A stretch of DNA of 64,000 nucleotides from NCBI RefSeq assembly GCF_032854445.1, contig NC_088300.1, positions 63,772,984 to 63,836,983 on the forward strand. Reading direction: 5' to 3'. This stretch comes from Liolophura sinensis. Lineage: Eukaryota > Mollusca > Polyplacophora > Chitonida > Chitonidae. The notes under the pieces are model-generated. The model saw only the letters and a program-made list of their open reading frames with translations, ran no database searches and had not been told where the DNA came from. Below are positions 12,501-27,500 of this stretch, piece by piece. Each line of letters begins with the position of its first letter. Position 1 is the first letter of the stretch. A program made the position numbers and the translations under genes.

Positions 12501-15500
12501 ATACTTCTTGTTTAACTCTCAATAACATAAATGATCTATGGATCCATTATATAATACTCACTGAGCATCCCACCAGCATATTAGATTATCTAATTTATAT
12601 TTATTATACATTTCACATATTATCGTTGACGTCATGTCTTAAATTGACAAGAGGCCATATTTCACAGGTTACGTGTGACCATTTGCCAGCTATCACACTG
12701 TGGTCGCTGCTCTGGTCTTACTCTCTATGCTCTACGCCTGTATTCCTAACGCCTGAACTAAGCATCTCTGAGGCCTGGTCCCTTTGCATAGTTTGATTTA
12801 AGTTTAACAATTACTTTGAAAAGATAAGACGACACAAGTACCACAGTCTGCTTTGATGGCACGCAGTTTCTGGTCGGAAAACAGATCAAAAAATTTGATT
12901 TAGCCCATTTTTTTCTTGATCCCAGGAACTAAAATTTTCATTTCGACGAATGTTTCAAAATTTCACTTCCGGCCCCTTCCCTCCCCCCGCTTCCCCGTGC
13001 ACTGTAACCAGATTTTAAATTATGAATCAAGCCTTAAATGGCCTCAAGCGGCCATTCCACTAAGTTATTTCTGACGTAAGTCAAAATTTGGAACTTCCTC
13101 ACAAAGCTTAGTTTTTGGAACACGACGTTGAAAATTGAATGTCTTAAGACAACATTTATGAGGTGGACAAACTTTTAATTTCTAAACACGAAAAAAAAGC
13201 TTTAAAATCCTATTTCAAATTTTGACTAAAGTCAGAAATGGCTTTGTGGAATGGCCTCTGGTTCTTCAGTCGTCTGTCTTCTCGAGCTAGTAGCATTCAC
13301 TAGGCAAGTTACTCTGACAAAAGGCTATGTCATCTTTGTGTAACTGGGCCTACTTTTACAAAAACGATTCAAGGACGCAAATTAGTTAAAATGCCATGAC
13401 ACATTTAACTTTCAGGCGATTGGATGAGTGACCTCTTGAGGTCTTTGTGTGAAAGGCCATCTTCCACTCGCTTCACTGCTAACTGTATGTAAGCCGCAGT
13501 AACGCCGGGTGAGGAACGTAATGCTATTACCCTTTGGGTTACTTATCACTTAGCTCCCACCCCCACATTGAGCAGCTAAAGGAAATATATAGCCAAGAAT
13601 CCATTAATCGCTACTGGGGCTCTTAAATGTGTCTCATACAAGGGAGTGTCTTTCCCATTTCGCTTTGACTGAAATGTCAAACGTATACAAATGTAACGGC
13701 ACCATTCAGCTTATTTTCTATATATAGGTATATTTCTGTTGATGTTTTGAGATGTTCAATCATTAATTTTTGACCGGTTTGTATGTGAATGTGTTATGTA
13801 GTGGCGGTCTCAGCCCAAACCACTGTACAACCTTGTGAGGACGGATGGGTTGCCTACAACGGCAACTGTTACTACATAGCTGACAACGAGAACAAGGCGT
13901 CGAGGGCAGATGCTTTAACAGATTGTGTGAACCGCAAGGCAGACCTACTCATATTGGAAATTCCCGAGGAAGTGGTAAAAATACACCATCAACTATAATA
14001 CATTTTCTATACTCAAACCGCCCTTTTTGTCCTAAACTAAAATTGGCTTATTTTCTGTAGCTTCTGCTTCGTGTAAGATAAGGATACATATATAGAGAGG
14101 AAGTGGTAATACCTTTATTTTAAGAACATGTCCTGACTGTTTGGTCCTATAGTATTTACTGTTTACAACCGAACCGGATAAATGAGTATCTTCTCTTCTG
14201 GTCAACTGATGATGTATATGACATACTTAACGGCACTAAGGGGAGAATACATCAAAATAAATCACAGTATGACATTCAAAAGTGAAGAATAAATACAAGA
14301 ATAAAAAGAACTTAATCCTTTCTCATGTATAAATGCCAAAAATGTGCAGAATTTTAATTTTATTGAAACAAATTCTTGATTTGAGGTACAGGTAATCTTT
14401 CTTCCTCTTTGATTGCCAAACGTATGCATTTGAGGGTCATTAAATATTTCATACTACGAAATGTATGCATATAGCTGTATTCCTCTTTTTCTGGTTTAAA
14501 AGTAAATATGTCGAGAAATCGATTATAATACACCTTTTGTTTTCCAAAACTTATATACCTATCAGTTATTAATGATGAACATGATCATGAGAGGCTCCTG
14601 GTTCATTAGGCTGCGTAGGAGCGCAAACATGTTCCTGATTTAAAAGGAATGATTTACACCACGACTGTACGAAGAGCTAGTAAAGTTCAAATATGCAAGT
14701 GGATGCTGCCATGTCCTTAATACCCCTTTTCTGCCACTATAATGCTGGTCGCCTTCGTATATGTGAAATATGTTTGATTACGGCGTAAACAACAATTAAA
14801 TAATTAAATCCTTTATCCTCACTGAAAAATTAAACATGGTCTCCACCATATGTGACCTTAAGGGCAATAAATGACATAGCCATATTTCAATCTGTGTTTC
14901 AGTCTGACCCGCCACCGATTAACTATTGACCTTCCACTCTCATTCACCCATTAATTTTACCTCCAACGTACAAGTGAAAAATGTTTGAGTAATACCAATC
15001 AAATCTATTCATAAATAAATAAATAAATGGACCGAAAGTATTCACTAAGTTGAAGCGCCTTATACTTCCCCAAGGCAATGCTGCACATTTGATATGAATC
15101 GCTATAATTTGCTTTTCTTGATCAATGATCCATAGGAGTGGCTGAAACAGGAGCTGGCGTATGCCAAATCCGACGGCTGGTGGACAAGGTTATACAGACC
15201 TTTAGGCAAGACTATATTCCAGTGGGACGTTGACTACCCACCTGACCCAACTGTTCTGTAAGGCATATATCTTAAATTACTTACAAGCTACTTTATCTGA
15301 ATAAACTCTGTATGTTTTAATTTATTTGATTAATTTATGACGCACTCAAGAATATTTCACTTATATATGTACGATAAGTAGCAAGCATTATTTTGGAATG
15401 AGGCCAGCCAGAGCACAGGGAAAACCTACTACCATCCGCAGGTTGCTGACAGGCCTTCCCACGTACAACCAGAGAGGAAAACACGCTAATCACTCGACCT

Positions 15501-18500
15501 CGCCCCCTCTCTCCTCTCCGTAGCATAAAACTATTCTTCTTTCTTTATTAGATACGTCCGCATAAATAGTATTAGGAATACTATCTCTCACTTCATTACC
15601 TCCCATTTAGAATCTTTCTCTGTTAGAAGCGCTGATGGTTTTGAACAAACTGACATAAGGCAGATGATAAATTGGGTGCATTTTATGTTATCTTTTATGT
15701 GCTGTAGAATTTTTTAGGGAAGAATTCTTACTCATTGTTATTGTTAATTTGGTGTTTAACGCTGTCCTAGAGGTTTTTACAAATACACAAAGGCGGAATA
15801 GTGTAGGCCAAAGTGCCCACGGACCAGTTGTTCTATAGTGTATTAGCTAATACTGGTATTAAGTCATGTCTCATATTTAAAATTTTAGCCAAACTTAGCA
15901 GTCAATGGAGTTCTCCAAGCTCAAGGTATAACAACAGCAGATTTAGTTATATTTAATATGCTGGTACTCATTTTTTTAGGCTAAGTGCACAATTGAAGAC
16001 GGGCCTCCGTGGCTCAGTTGGTTAGCGCGCTAGCGCAGCGTAATGACCCAGGAGCCTCTCACCAATGCGGTCGCTGTGAGTTCAAGTCCAGCTCATGCTG
16101 GCTTCCTCTCCGGCTGTAAGTGGGAAGGTCTTCCAGCAACCTGCGGATGGTCGTGGGTTTCCCCAGGGCCCTGCCCGGTTTCCACCCACCATAATGCTAG
16201 CCGCCGTCGTATAAGCGAAATATTCTTGAGTACGGCGTAAAACACCAATCGAATAAATAAATAAATAAACAATTGAAGAGTTGGTTTAAAGTATGTCTGG
16301 TATTAAGTGTTAAACCAGGTTTGAACAACCAGGTCCAGAGCAATTGACCACTGTTTGATAGGAACCTGACATATCTCCTGATTTAGGATCGATGCTGAAC
16401 TATGGGTATAACATCCTACAACTACATGTAAAGTCTGCTTAATTCAATGTTAACATCGGCCGTAATCTTATTTTGATATGAAGTTGTTTTTAAATTTGAA
16501 TAAGTCAGTGGAATCTGGAACCGGACAATGCCAATGGCAATGAAAATTGTGGGGCCATAAATGAACAGACGGGCTTCAGCGATGAGGATTGTGCTCGGAA
16601 AATCGGCTTCATCTGTGAAATAAATCGTAAGTTTATCACCACAGGATATAGTTTTCCTTTTTTAGTCACAAAGGAGACCGACTAAGAAAACAGAATCATG
16701 CTAATGAGGGTCAGTTTTACGAAGCAGTTACAACAAACGTCTGCTCTAGCTCAAATGACTGTCACAACGTGTAGTTAAAAGAAATGTCACCATAGTCAAT
16801 TGGCTAGACGCAGCGCTGCGACATATTTGGAAAGGGACCCCCTGAGCTACCCTGAATTCAGACAAATTCACGAAAAGTATGTCTTTTGTATGAGCATCCT
16901 GAGGCAAAGGGTATTAACAGATTTGAAGTATATTTATCCGGGAAATGTCGAATGTCTGCTCCGAGCATAAAGAAGTCAGCTTAGAAAGGAAATATCCTTA
17001 GAGAGCTATTAATACAGACGACTTCATCAAGAGTTCTTTTAACACACAAATGGGTAAAAGACTCCTTTGTGTGTATGTATGTGTGTGTGTGTGTTTTTGT
17101 TTTCTACGTGTAGGAAAATCTCCTCTTTCTGAAATTCGAAAATAGACGCATAGATCTTTCCATATTCATAGTTATATTCCACGGTTTAATTTGCTTTGGT
17201 CGACCGCCATAGGCAAGTATTTACATTATTTCGGGTTTAAAAAATTAGTCCCATCTCAATCACGCGAAATACGATTCGTCCGTGCCGTCTTTAATTTTTG
17301 TATCTTTATACATGTATAGAACTGTTACTTTAACGGTACATGTTGTAGAAGAGGGCTGTCCGTTCGACTGGCTGATCGCGAATGACCAATGTTTTTACAT
17401 CAGTAACACCTACAACATCACCCAGCTAATGACATGGAAACAGGCCAATGCCAAATGCGCATCAATGGCAAGCGGGGGAAGGTTGGCTGATTTAAGCAAC
17501 TATGACGCACAAGTACGTACAACAATCAAGAATAAATGTGATATTTCAACAGCAAAATTGTCTTCAAGCATTTTGCCGGACTGGTAATTGACCATTGAAC
17601 CGCCACTCTGTACCGGGCAATAAATAACACAAGAATTGAGGCTAAGGCTATTTGTAATGTAAGCCAAAATTTACACCAACATTACCAGACGCAACAATGA
17701 AAACTGTACATAAGTGGACTATTTTACTGTTGAGCGTAGATGACATCAAGAGTAATATTTTTTTCCAGTTAACTTTATCTCTCGATGGAGTTTTTGTAAA
17801 GCGCATTACATTCCCACTAATGCATACAAAAAGCTATTCTGCATGCAGTTATATGACTTGAAAAAAAATAGGCACAGATCTTTATCATTATCAGAACATT
17901 ATCAGTATGGATGAAAACTCCCTTTTATTATTATTAATGTAATTATGCTGATGGTATCTTCATTTTATGTTATCTCTTTGAATTCATACAGCATATTGTT
18001 CTGTTTCAAGTTATGCCGCTAACCAGATGTATATACAAAAACGGTGAGGAATTTCAGCATCTTTGTGAGCACGTGCTTATTATTTTCCAGGACTATTTAA
18101 AGTCAGTACTTCCGGAGCAAACGCAAACCACTCTACCGTGGTGGACGTCTCTCAACCGGAAAAGTAATCAGTGGTACTGGGGCACAACGCCAGCTCAGAA
18201 CGTTGAGGATCTGTAAGTGTCACACTTTGACTAAATCTTCCGTGTTTACCTTCCGTGTGCAATTATGGTCGTATTCAAATGCAACGATGACAATTTATTT
18301 TCAGAGAACATGTTCTAAACTAAAGAGTGGCTGAGGGGGTTAGAACGCCAGCGCGGCGCAATGACCCAGAAGTCTCCCACTTTAGCGGTCGCCGTGTGTT
18401 CAGGTCCAGCTCATACTGTCTTCATTTTCCGTTCGTACGGACAACCTGGGGATTGTCGTGGGTTTCCCACTGGGTTCTGTCCGGTTTCCTCCCGCCATAA

Positions 18501-21500
18501 TTCTGGCTGCCGTTTTATAAGTGAAATATTCTTGAATACAGCGTAAAACACCAATCAAATAAATAAATAAATTCTAATCTAAAGACTTGTGTTTTAATAC
18601 AGTAACTGGTTGCAAGAACCGAACAACTTAAGCGGAGCAGAAAATTGCGTCATGTTGTACGGCAACGGAAAATTGGCAGATAAGGATTGTGATAGACTGG
18701 CGAACTACGTTTGCAAAACCAGTGACAATTCAAGTGAGAGAAACACAATTAGAATTGGAAAATGGAGATTTTATGGAATTAAAAATTAAAGAGTGTAAAT
18801 TTAAACTTTTTTGCAAAGTATGCACTTTTTTGGTTCTTTTGGTGGAATTAAGCATTTTAAGCGTCATTCACAAGATGGAATCTGCCGTGCGTACTTGTTA
18901 AAATCAACTAAAACAAAATGTGCGAACTGTCAGTCAGTTTTAACATCAAGGCATAAGTCGAATAGAATTTCTATTAGTAGTCAAATTTTCATTGGAATCC
19001 TCCCATTGGACAAGAGACACGATGATTCACACCGCATTAAAACGCCTTAGGGGCTGTATGTGAACGTCATTTAATCTTGTTTTGTTTAGTACCCAAGGCC
19101 TATGACGGCCGGCTCGGATGTGGATCGTGGATCAGAGGGGGCGAAAAATGTTACTATTTTGAAAACGACTTTCTGGAGACACACGATGTTGCCCAACAAA
19201 AGTGCAGGGAAAAAGGCGGGGATTTGCTGAAGATTCAAACCGAGGACGAAAAGGTGTATTTGCTTTGCTCCTGTTTCACTTTTTACATATGTTTGTTAAT
19301 TTTTTGTGTGCTTTATGGAGTTGTGCGGCAACGGAGTCCATTAAAAAATTCGGTTATAGATAGACGGTGTGCTCGGTGTGCCCTCTTGTAAGGAATGCTT
19401 CATAAAGAACCTATAAAACCCAAACATTAAATAATAATATAATAAAGCAGACTGATATTCTCCAGTGTTTCTCTGATAACAACTAACCTATACTGTAACA
19501 AAGTGGTTTACTGGAACTGGTTCTCGTAAAACGCTCTTATCATCTAGAATCCTCAATTTTCCGTGCATTCCCTTTGAAGCAATGCCATCCGTCTGTTTTG
19601 CCTTGAGCAGACGGTTATAGCTTACATATACATATATGTATTGCTGTTACACTAGCGGACACCTCAATGTATAAAGAAACACATAAAGCTTATGGGCGTT
19701 TTAATATCTTTGTTCAGTTACACAAGAAGGCGGCACCACGCTTGGTTGTATCAAATCAGACTCGCATTTTTCTTCAAAGTTTGGTTCAGGGTTACTATAA
19801 AACAAAACGTATCCAACACTCAACTGCCCCAACTGTTTAAATCTTGATGCAAAATCAAAAGGTATTTGGAGTTTGAATGAATCATTCATGACACTTCCCC
19901 GGTACAGCAACCACATTCTGGTGACTTAGTATGAGCGTAATTAACTATGAATTGCTAATTTTCTTAAATTTCCGCGAAGTGAGTGGACGAAGGGAGATGT
20001 ATTCAAGATGCACTCAATGCTTTTTCCTGAAACCACCAGGGAGTCCATTACATTCGGTTCACACCTTTTCTGAGAGCTCTTCACAAAACTTCTCCACACT
20101 TAGAGTGTACCAGCGGTGATTCGAGAGAATTGGAGCTCTGTTAAGATCATTGATATGATGCGCGTATTGGGTTTTATCATTGGCATCAGCGCTGAGAGCT
20201 ACTTTGCGCTGTACAACCCAGAAACGCTCAAGTACACAACATTGTTTAGATGAGGAATTGTCAACCACGTTATCTGGGTTTCCAATGATCAAGTAAGCTC
20301 GTGTAAGCTGACAGCGCCCCCTATGAGTATTGTGCCATCTGTTGCTGTTATTCACAAAACGTCTCTCTAGTGTAAACGTTAAGTCGCTGACGACTCGAAT
20401 CCGTTCATGTTGTATTACTGGCTGTTAGGGCCACACACTGAGAGACATTGAATCCATCTCGCTGAAAGTTTTTAGGTCTGTGTCTATAAATTCGGGGTCA
20501 GTTTTCTGTGATGTTTTATTCGTCGTCATATGACTGAAAAATTGTTAAGTGCGACGTTAAACCCCAAGCACTCACTCACTCACTCTGTGAGGTGCACAAC
20601 GTAACACGTAAGCCTAACTGTAGACTACATGTATGAATGAATCATACCTGCATCTACCTGCATCTCTATTAGCCGAATATCAGAATATAAGTAACTTGCC
20701 AAAGGTGAGCGGTTTTCCCCGAGCAATCCAGTTATCTCCACCCATAATGCCTACCGCCATCATATTTGCTTCAGTGTAATTGTTTGAATATGGAGTTTAA
20801 TAATCATATAACATCGTCCGATCTGAGAAAAACAATCTGCAAGAACTCCGCGCTTCTGTGTCTACATGTACATCAAGGCATGTGATGGATTATATGATTC
20901 GAGTTAGTTAGTCTGCGACATCAGAACTTATATATAGCTTACCGAGTAAACCACATCCTGTGACAGTAGAACAGAATATGATCATCCAAGGTAAGCGTCA
21001 AGGTGACCGAAAATCATGTAAAACGGTAAGTGTGCTAGTCGAAAAAGAAAATCTGTTCATGAATAGGTCTGTCAAATGTTTCATTACACAGTCCAGCTCC
21101 GATTTTGCATACAGAATATGTCTGACATGAAATATAATGATAAATCGCTTGTATTGTCCATGAGGCATTTGTAATAAAGTGCTGTTACTTGATTGGTCTG
21201 ATATACATAGGCGTTCGCGCACCTGCCGCGATGGCTTGCTTAATCAGGGAGGAAAAAGAGTACATTTTGTGTGGAGATAAAGCTACAGAAAATAAGTAAT
21301 CATATTTGTCTGACAGTGGTTGGCTTTGTCACTAAAGGCAGTCTGGGTTAGCACAATTCTAGGGCTTGCCTTTAAGGTCTAGCCTCATCACATCCATGTG
21401 CTTTACCTGGCGGTAAACGAGATCCCACTGATGTGCTTAGAGCGCGCCATCAGACCTAGGCTCTGAATGTTTCTATTTGTATTATTCGTAAAACCCACAT

Positions 21501-24500
21501 ATTGTTTGGTCGTTGGCCTAACTTGGTAGAAAGAAAACCGAAGATAAGCATCATAACTCTGGCTCCGCCATATTTGACTTAATTTTTGCTTTGAAGTCGG
21601 TACATCTACTTTAGGAAAACGTCGACCAGGAACAAATGTTTAAGATTTACGGCACAATTTACTGTAACGGATTTCTCTGCTCATCATGATTTTCCATACA
21701 ATTCCCATCGCGACAGGGCTTATGACAGTGCAATTAGCAATTAACAGTAGACAGTTGGTGTGTGTGTCGTCGGGGTTGGGGGTATGTATGGGAGGGGTAA
21801 AATTGGAGGTCTTCCCAGAGTAGATGTAGTCTACCCACGTCAAAACAAGGCCAAACATGGCGGTGGAAGAGAACGTCGAGCCGAAGTTTTGATATTTATC
21901 TTCGGTTTTCTTTCTAACAAGGTAAGCCAACGACCAGACTATATGTATGATTTACTAAGAATACATGTACAAACATTCAGGGCATAAGTTTGATGGAGCG
22001 CTGCAAGGCCTTCAGTTCGATCTCGTCTATCGCCAGGTTAAAGCATAGCGATGTGATAGGGTTAACCTGTAAAGGCTAGGCCTAGAATTGTTCTAAGCCA
22101 TTGTCTGAATCGTCAGGGAGGTAGGTATCCATCCGGAAACGGCTTATTAGCCAAACGTTTCCAACAATCAATTTATTCTTTTGAATTTTTGGGTTATGAC
22201 GGAAAAATTTATCCTCTTCCTTTCACAACTTTAAATATATAAACTGGGTCGTTTATTAATCCATGTATTTATCTTGCGCTTTACTAAGCACTCAACAATA
22301 TTTCATTCTGAAAATGAAGACGTATTCCAGTCTTTATTTGTTTGCAATAACAACATGTGTAGCAGACATACCGTATCGACCAGTTTAAACCTTGTTAGTG
22401 TGACTTGCAATATTTTCTTGTCGATCTCTTTATAGAACTATCTTTCCTACATGACACTGTTCAACAATGTCGGATATTGGACACAGATGACTGCCCCTTC
22501 TAGTGATGGAGTCTGGACATACAGTGATGGAACAAAGCCCCCAGATGGCGTAGTGTGAGTTTTAAGCAGCAGCGCAGACCAGCCTGACGGCACTATGAAA
22601 CATATGGCTCGAACCCGTAAGCCTATGAGCATATGTAAACAATTGAAGTTCAAGGTCCCTAATACATCTCTTACCATCTCCAGTTAATATCACCACTGCA
22701 GAGATAAGTTGATGGGCTTGAGTGGTTTGCATAGCTGAGAGCTTATTCATTACTTATTAAAGGGATTTTAAGTCGATTGCAGAAACATATTGGTAACTGA
22801 TTAAAATACATTTGAAACATGTGTAAGACATTTCCATTGTATACCTTTTCAATATTTGTGATAGGGTATGGAACATAGAGCCTAATGATTACTCAGGAAT
22901 CCAGGACTGTGTGGGCATACTCGTGAAGCAGACCTGGGATGACATGTCCTGCGGTCACGCAGCCGGCTATATATGCGAAGCTTTGAGTCAAGGTACGTTG
23001 AGAGTGTCAGCTATAATAATAGCGCCACTATCCTTCATCGCTAATCAGATATTGTCCATTACTACGAAGCAAATCTGAAATTATTGCTCCCTCAAACGTT
23101 GCGTCTGTAAATAGGACTAATGGTTTTGACATGTCAATATTGTGATGGAATCAAAACGGAACACTTCCCAAGTTACAATTAGCTGTTTAACGGAAAGCGT
23201 TTCCGCTTAGGTGAAACGCCATCCTGTAAACAAGGAACCATTAACCATAAAAAGAGGAATCAAGGGCACGTAGTTTCGGAGGATTGTAAAAAGATGATGG
23301 TAATTGAGGTTTTTAAACCACCAGTATCTGGCTAAGATGGTTACTTGTACTTTCAACCACATACTCATGCAAATCAAAAATATCTGTGAATGTTTGACGT
23401 GTAAGTGGGCGCGGGAACGCTTTCAGTTAGAACGTATGCATGTAATTCCAAATACCTGTGTGTCTTTGAGGTAGAAGGGGAAAGAGCATTATTATTAGTT
23501 TGGCTCGACGTCATCGGTAACAAAAGATGGCTACCGCAACGGTTTCAGGCAGACACTAACACTAACACTAAATAACAAAGGTTGTCATAATTGTTGTGTG
23601 ATTACACCGATCCCTCAGATATAAACTTCTCAATTTTAGGCTATGGTTAATGAACACATCGGGTTTACCTCAGCGTGTGCAACAAAAACGTTAATAATTT
23701 AGATGAAAATTAAATACAAGCCACTAATAGAAGGAGCAGGTGGCTGTGTGTGAGTGAGAGTCACAGGAGACATGGAATGTACAGAGCTCCAGCCGAAGGA
23801 GAATAAATCATCTCCATCTACCTGCGTCATTAATAAGCTTAAACTGACACATGAGAGACTTATTCATTAACTTCGATGTCTACATCACTTTCTACGAATA
23901 AAGAATTGCTTGGTTACTTGTGATTTGGAATGCAACACGACCATAGACCTTGGTCTCTTGAAACATGGTCATTCCGCAAGCTACAAATACCTGACCTATA
24001 TTGAATTCGTAAAATGTTGAAATCAGTACAGCATTCGATGCGGGTATGCCTCCCAGGTTTTGATACCTGTCTTTGCGATGACATATTGCTAGCAAAGTGC
24101 TGACGTATTACTCATAGATCGCTTGACAGCAATAGTCAGTTCACCTTGTACTAGTTTCGGCATTGCGCTGGAAAATGTGCGGTTTTAAATGAAGAAGTGA
24201 ATAACTGAAATAACTAACCTGTCAAGCAAGAACTATACGCTGTTCTGAGTAGTTGTATGGATGGTAATACGAGCCCGTCTATTTATACTGGGATTTGGGG
24301 TTTTTTGCCCATAGAAGTACTCATCTACAAAGAAATGAAAAGTTGACAAGGTGGTAATGTTGTAAGTGAACCTCGTTTTCACTTTATACCACCCGTCCTG
24401 GTTTACGTCGTATTTTTACACACTGAAAACTGGCGATACTTCATGTCAAAGTCAGTGACAAACTGGATGCTTAGCTAAAAAATGAACTTTACATTTTTTC

Positions 24501-27500
24501 TGTCAATAAGAGTTTTGTGGCTTATACCATACTGGATTTCGTAGGAGGGGGATACACCACAGTGTTTTGGTGTGCGCGACGCATTTCCACTAGTGAAAAG
24601 AAGCTTGCAACTCTATTGTCTCATCATGTTCGCTAATAGACAGATAGCAAATGAATAGAAGGAATAACCATAAATCTCCATGACCACATGCCCAGCGTAT
24701 TTTGTCCTGATTTTTCCTTATTCATTAACATTTTTTGAAATATACTTACGCCAGCTGTTTTTTTGCCAAATCCTCTTTTCCTGTCTCATAACTGAGATTA
24801 ATTCCTGTAGAAACAACAGTTGCTTGCCTTTTCGTCATACCTTAAATGAAATGAAGCCCTTAAATTACAGTACATTCAAATTGTGAAACCATGTCTATAG
24901 CGAAATAACCTTTGACAATTGTTGGTGGAATAATTATTAAATCTGCGGCGCCGACAATTAATCACGCTGAAGAAGTCAATAGATATTGGTAACAATTTCA
25001 ATTTTCATGTACGTTTAAAATTATGTAGAGCGAAGCAAAGTGGATGAAGATAACATGCTTGATAGAGAATTATGGACTCTTGTGTTCAATAAGTCCGAAT
25101 CCATATTCTTAATATTATTTGCCGGACTTCATGCTTTATGCTGTGTGGAAATGTGTTGGGACCTGAAAATGCTCTGAAAGTTATTCAGCGTACTTCTCAA
25201 ATGACAGCGTCGAATATCGTCAAGAAAGGAAACGTCAAAATAGGCTAGCACCCATCTATCTACCCTCTGAAAATGAATAATATATCAAGATAGAAGCTTA
25301 GAATATCAATAAATTTACTTCAAATTCACAATAGCGGTGACTTCCCCTGTAAAGTCATTGTAGTCTTGCACACAGACTATCAAGTGAATTTACCAATAAT
25401 AAAAGATAGAATGTCATAAATTCGACCTACCGACAGACCCACCTACAGACCTACCGATAGACCCATCCATAGACCCACCGACAGACCCACCGACAAGCGT
25501 GCAGAGCAAACATACATGTATGCTAATCATGTTATATGATGAAATGAATTGATTTGGCTGACTTAAATGACATTGTGTGATAAAAGGCCTCAGATATAGC
25601 GGATAGATTAGGGTGGTTATTCTCTATGTTCCACTATTATTCCAGGAAAAGGTTGCCCAGGAAATTGGACGGCTTTTGGACAGTCCTGTTACTTTTTCGG
25701 CCCATTAACAGCTCGTGGAGGGAAAATGAACTGGTGGATGGCGCGACGAGTTTGCAGGAATATGGCAGAGCCTTTGGCTGGCTCTCTTCTCGCGGTCGAC
25801 ACTCCGGAAGAATTGGTGGGTACAGAAAAAAACCGAGGGCCCGGTAGTTGAAAATTGTCCTATAATACGAGTTTTAAGTTCAAGCCAAATTTTAAATTGT
25901 GTACTTAAACCCTCAAAAACTGTGTAGTATATTTCAATGTATATGATCTAAATCTACCAGTGTTACATTTGAGCCTTGGACAACTACATTGACAGCTTTG
26001 TTTCGCTAAAGTCTGACATATATAAAATGACATAATACGGGTATTAGTTAATACACTTTTGAACAAACGGCCCGTGATCAAAACTTTGGTAATTGCAGGA
26101 AATTAAAACAGTCATGTAATTAGCTGTTCGCTTCTTGCCAAAATCAGAAGAGACAGGTGATGAGATATTCAACATCATACAGTATAATACTAAAACTCGT
26201 ATTGTGTGTCGCTAGTACGTCAGATTACTGATCATATGTAGGCGCCCCGTAATAAGCGCAGTTTAAGCTATAATCTTATTTTACAGGTCAGGTGATACAA
26301 GAAGGATCCAATAGATAGTACCTTGTCAGCGCAAATTATGCGTTAATGATGAATATGGAACTCGGCATCAGCGAGTTGACGCGTGATTGATAATAACGCT
26401 GAACAGTCCGGATCATAACTACACTAGCACTAGTACTGTAAGAGATACCGGCGTTAGTTTTTGATTTCAAAACGGTCGAATTTCACTCCCAAGATATCTT
26501 TGCATGCAACGTGACCGGATGCTATTTCAGTTCATTATCCGCTGCAGACAGCGGATCTAGTTTAAGTGAGAACACATAAATGAAACAAGGTGCTAGTTAA
26601 TTTAGAAGTCTTCTCGCGTATAATATTTCAGTTTCTCGCGAAAAGTAATATAGATGACTTTAGGCGTAATATATAGCGACAATAACCTGTGCCTCGCATA
26701 TTTACACAGCAGGACTGTGATATTAAAATTGAATTTGTCAGGTGTGAATGGTGATAGTTATACGATGCCAATAGGTACACTGCTTGAGTCCTTCGATGCT
26801 TTAAAAATGATTGGAGTTGCCTCATAATTTATGTTGAATATATATCCCTTCCCAAGAAAAGGAAACGCCTAGGTGGCACATGTTGCGACACCAGATGCTG
26901 AGATGAACGAAAACCGATTTATGACTTTGTGCCATTACTAAATGAGCCTCTGATGATTCTTTCACGATTACTGACCTTTCCCACTTTTTCATTGTGTGTT
27001 TTTGCTTAAATTGACAGAGTACTAAATTATGTCTTTCGATGGTGGATGGTGTGAAATGTCACGTTTATTATTATTTTTTGTTGTCGTTGTTTTAATATTA
27101 TTTTTATTTTTGTTTGTTTGTTTGTTTGTTTGTTTTTTTGTTTGTTTTTTTTTTTCCTCTTCTGTTTTGCTTCTACATTTGTTGAGGATTGTAAGGTAAA
27201 TGTGTCTGTGACATTTTTGTCATACAGACAAGGATATATATAATTTTGTGACTGATTTTTGGTTTCTAGGCGTTTGTCAACTCTCAGTTGACCGCTCGTC
27301 AGGACATGAGCCTGTTTCATTGGACTGGTCTGAACGACGTGGCTGCTGAGGGGACCTTAGTCTACGACTCATATGACGTCCTACCGCGTCTAGATATAAT
27401 GTAAGTGATCTGTCGTATCGACTCGTCGGGTTGAATTGGAAGAAGGAAAAGAAACCTATAGTAGCATTCGACAAATCACTTCGTGTTAACGTTGTTTATG

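Noticed and set aside
19254-19391. Possible transmembrane read-through after gene A exon 8 (hydrophobic open frame to a stop at 19391)
   Set aside because: Exon 8 has a normal GTGTAT-type donor and splices in phase to exon 9 to complete CTLD3. Read-through would break the domain; kept only as a remote isoform possibility.
25626-25847. 73-codon open frame over gene A exon 11
   Set aside because: Wrong frame; the spliced frame encodes the GCPGNWTAFGQSC start of CTLD4.
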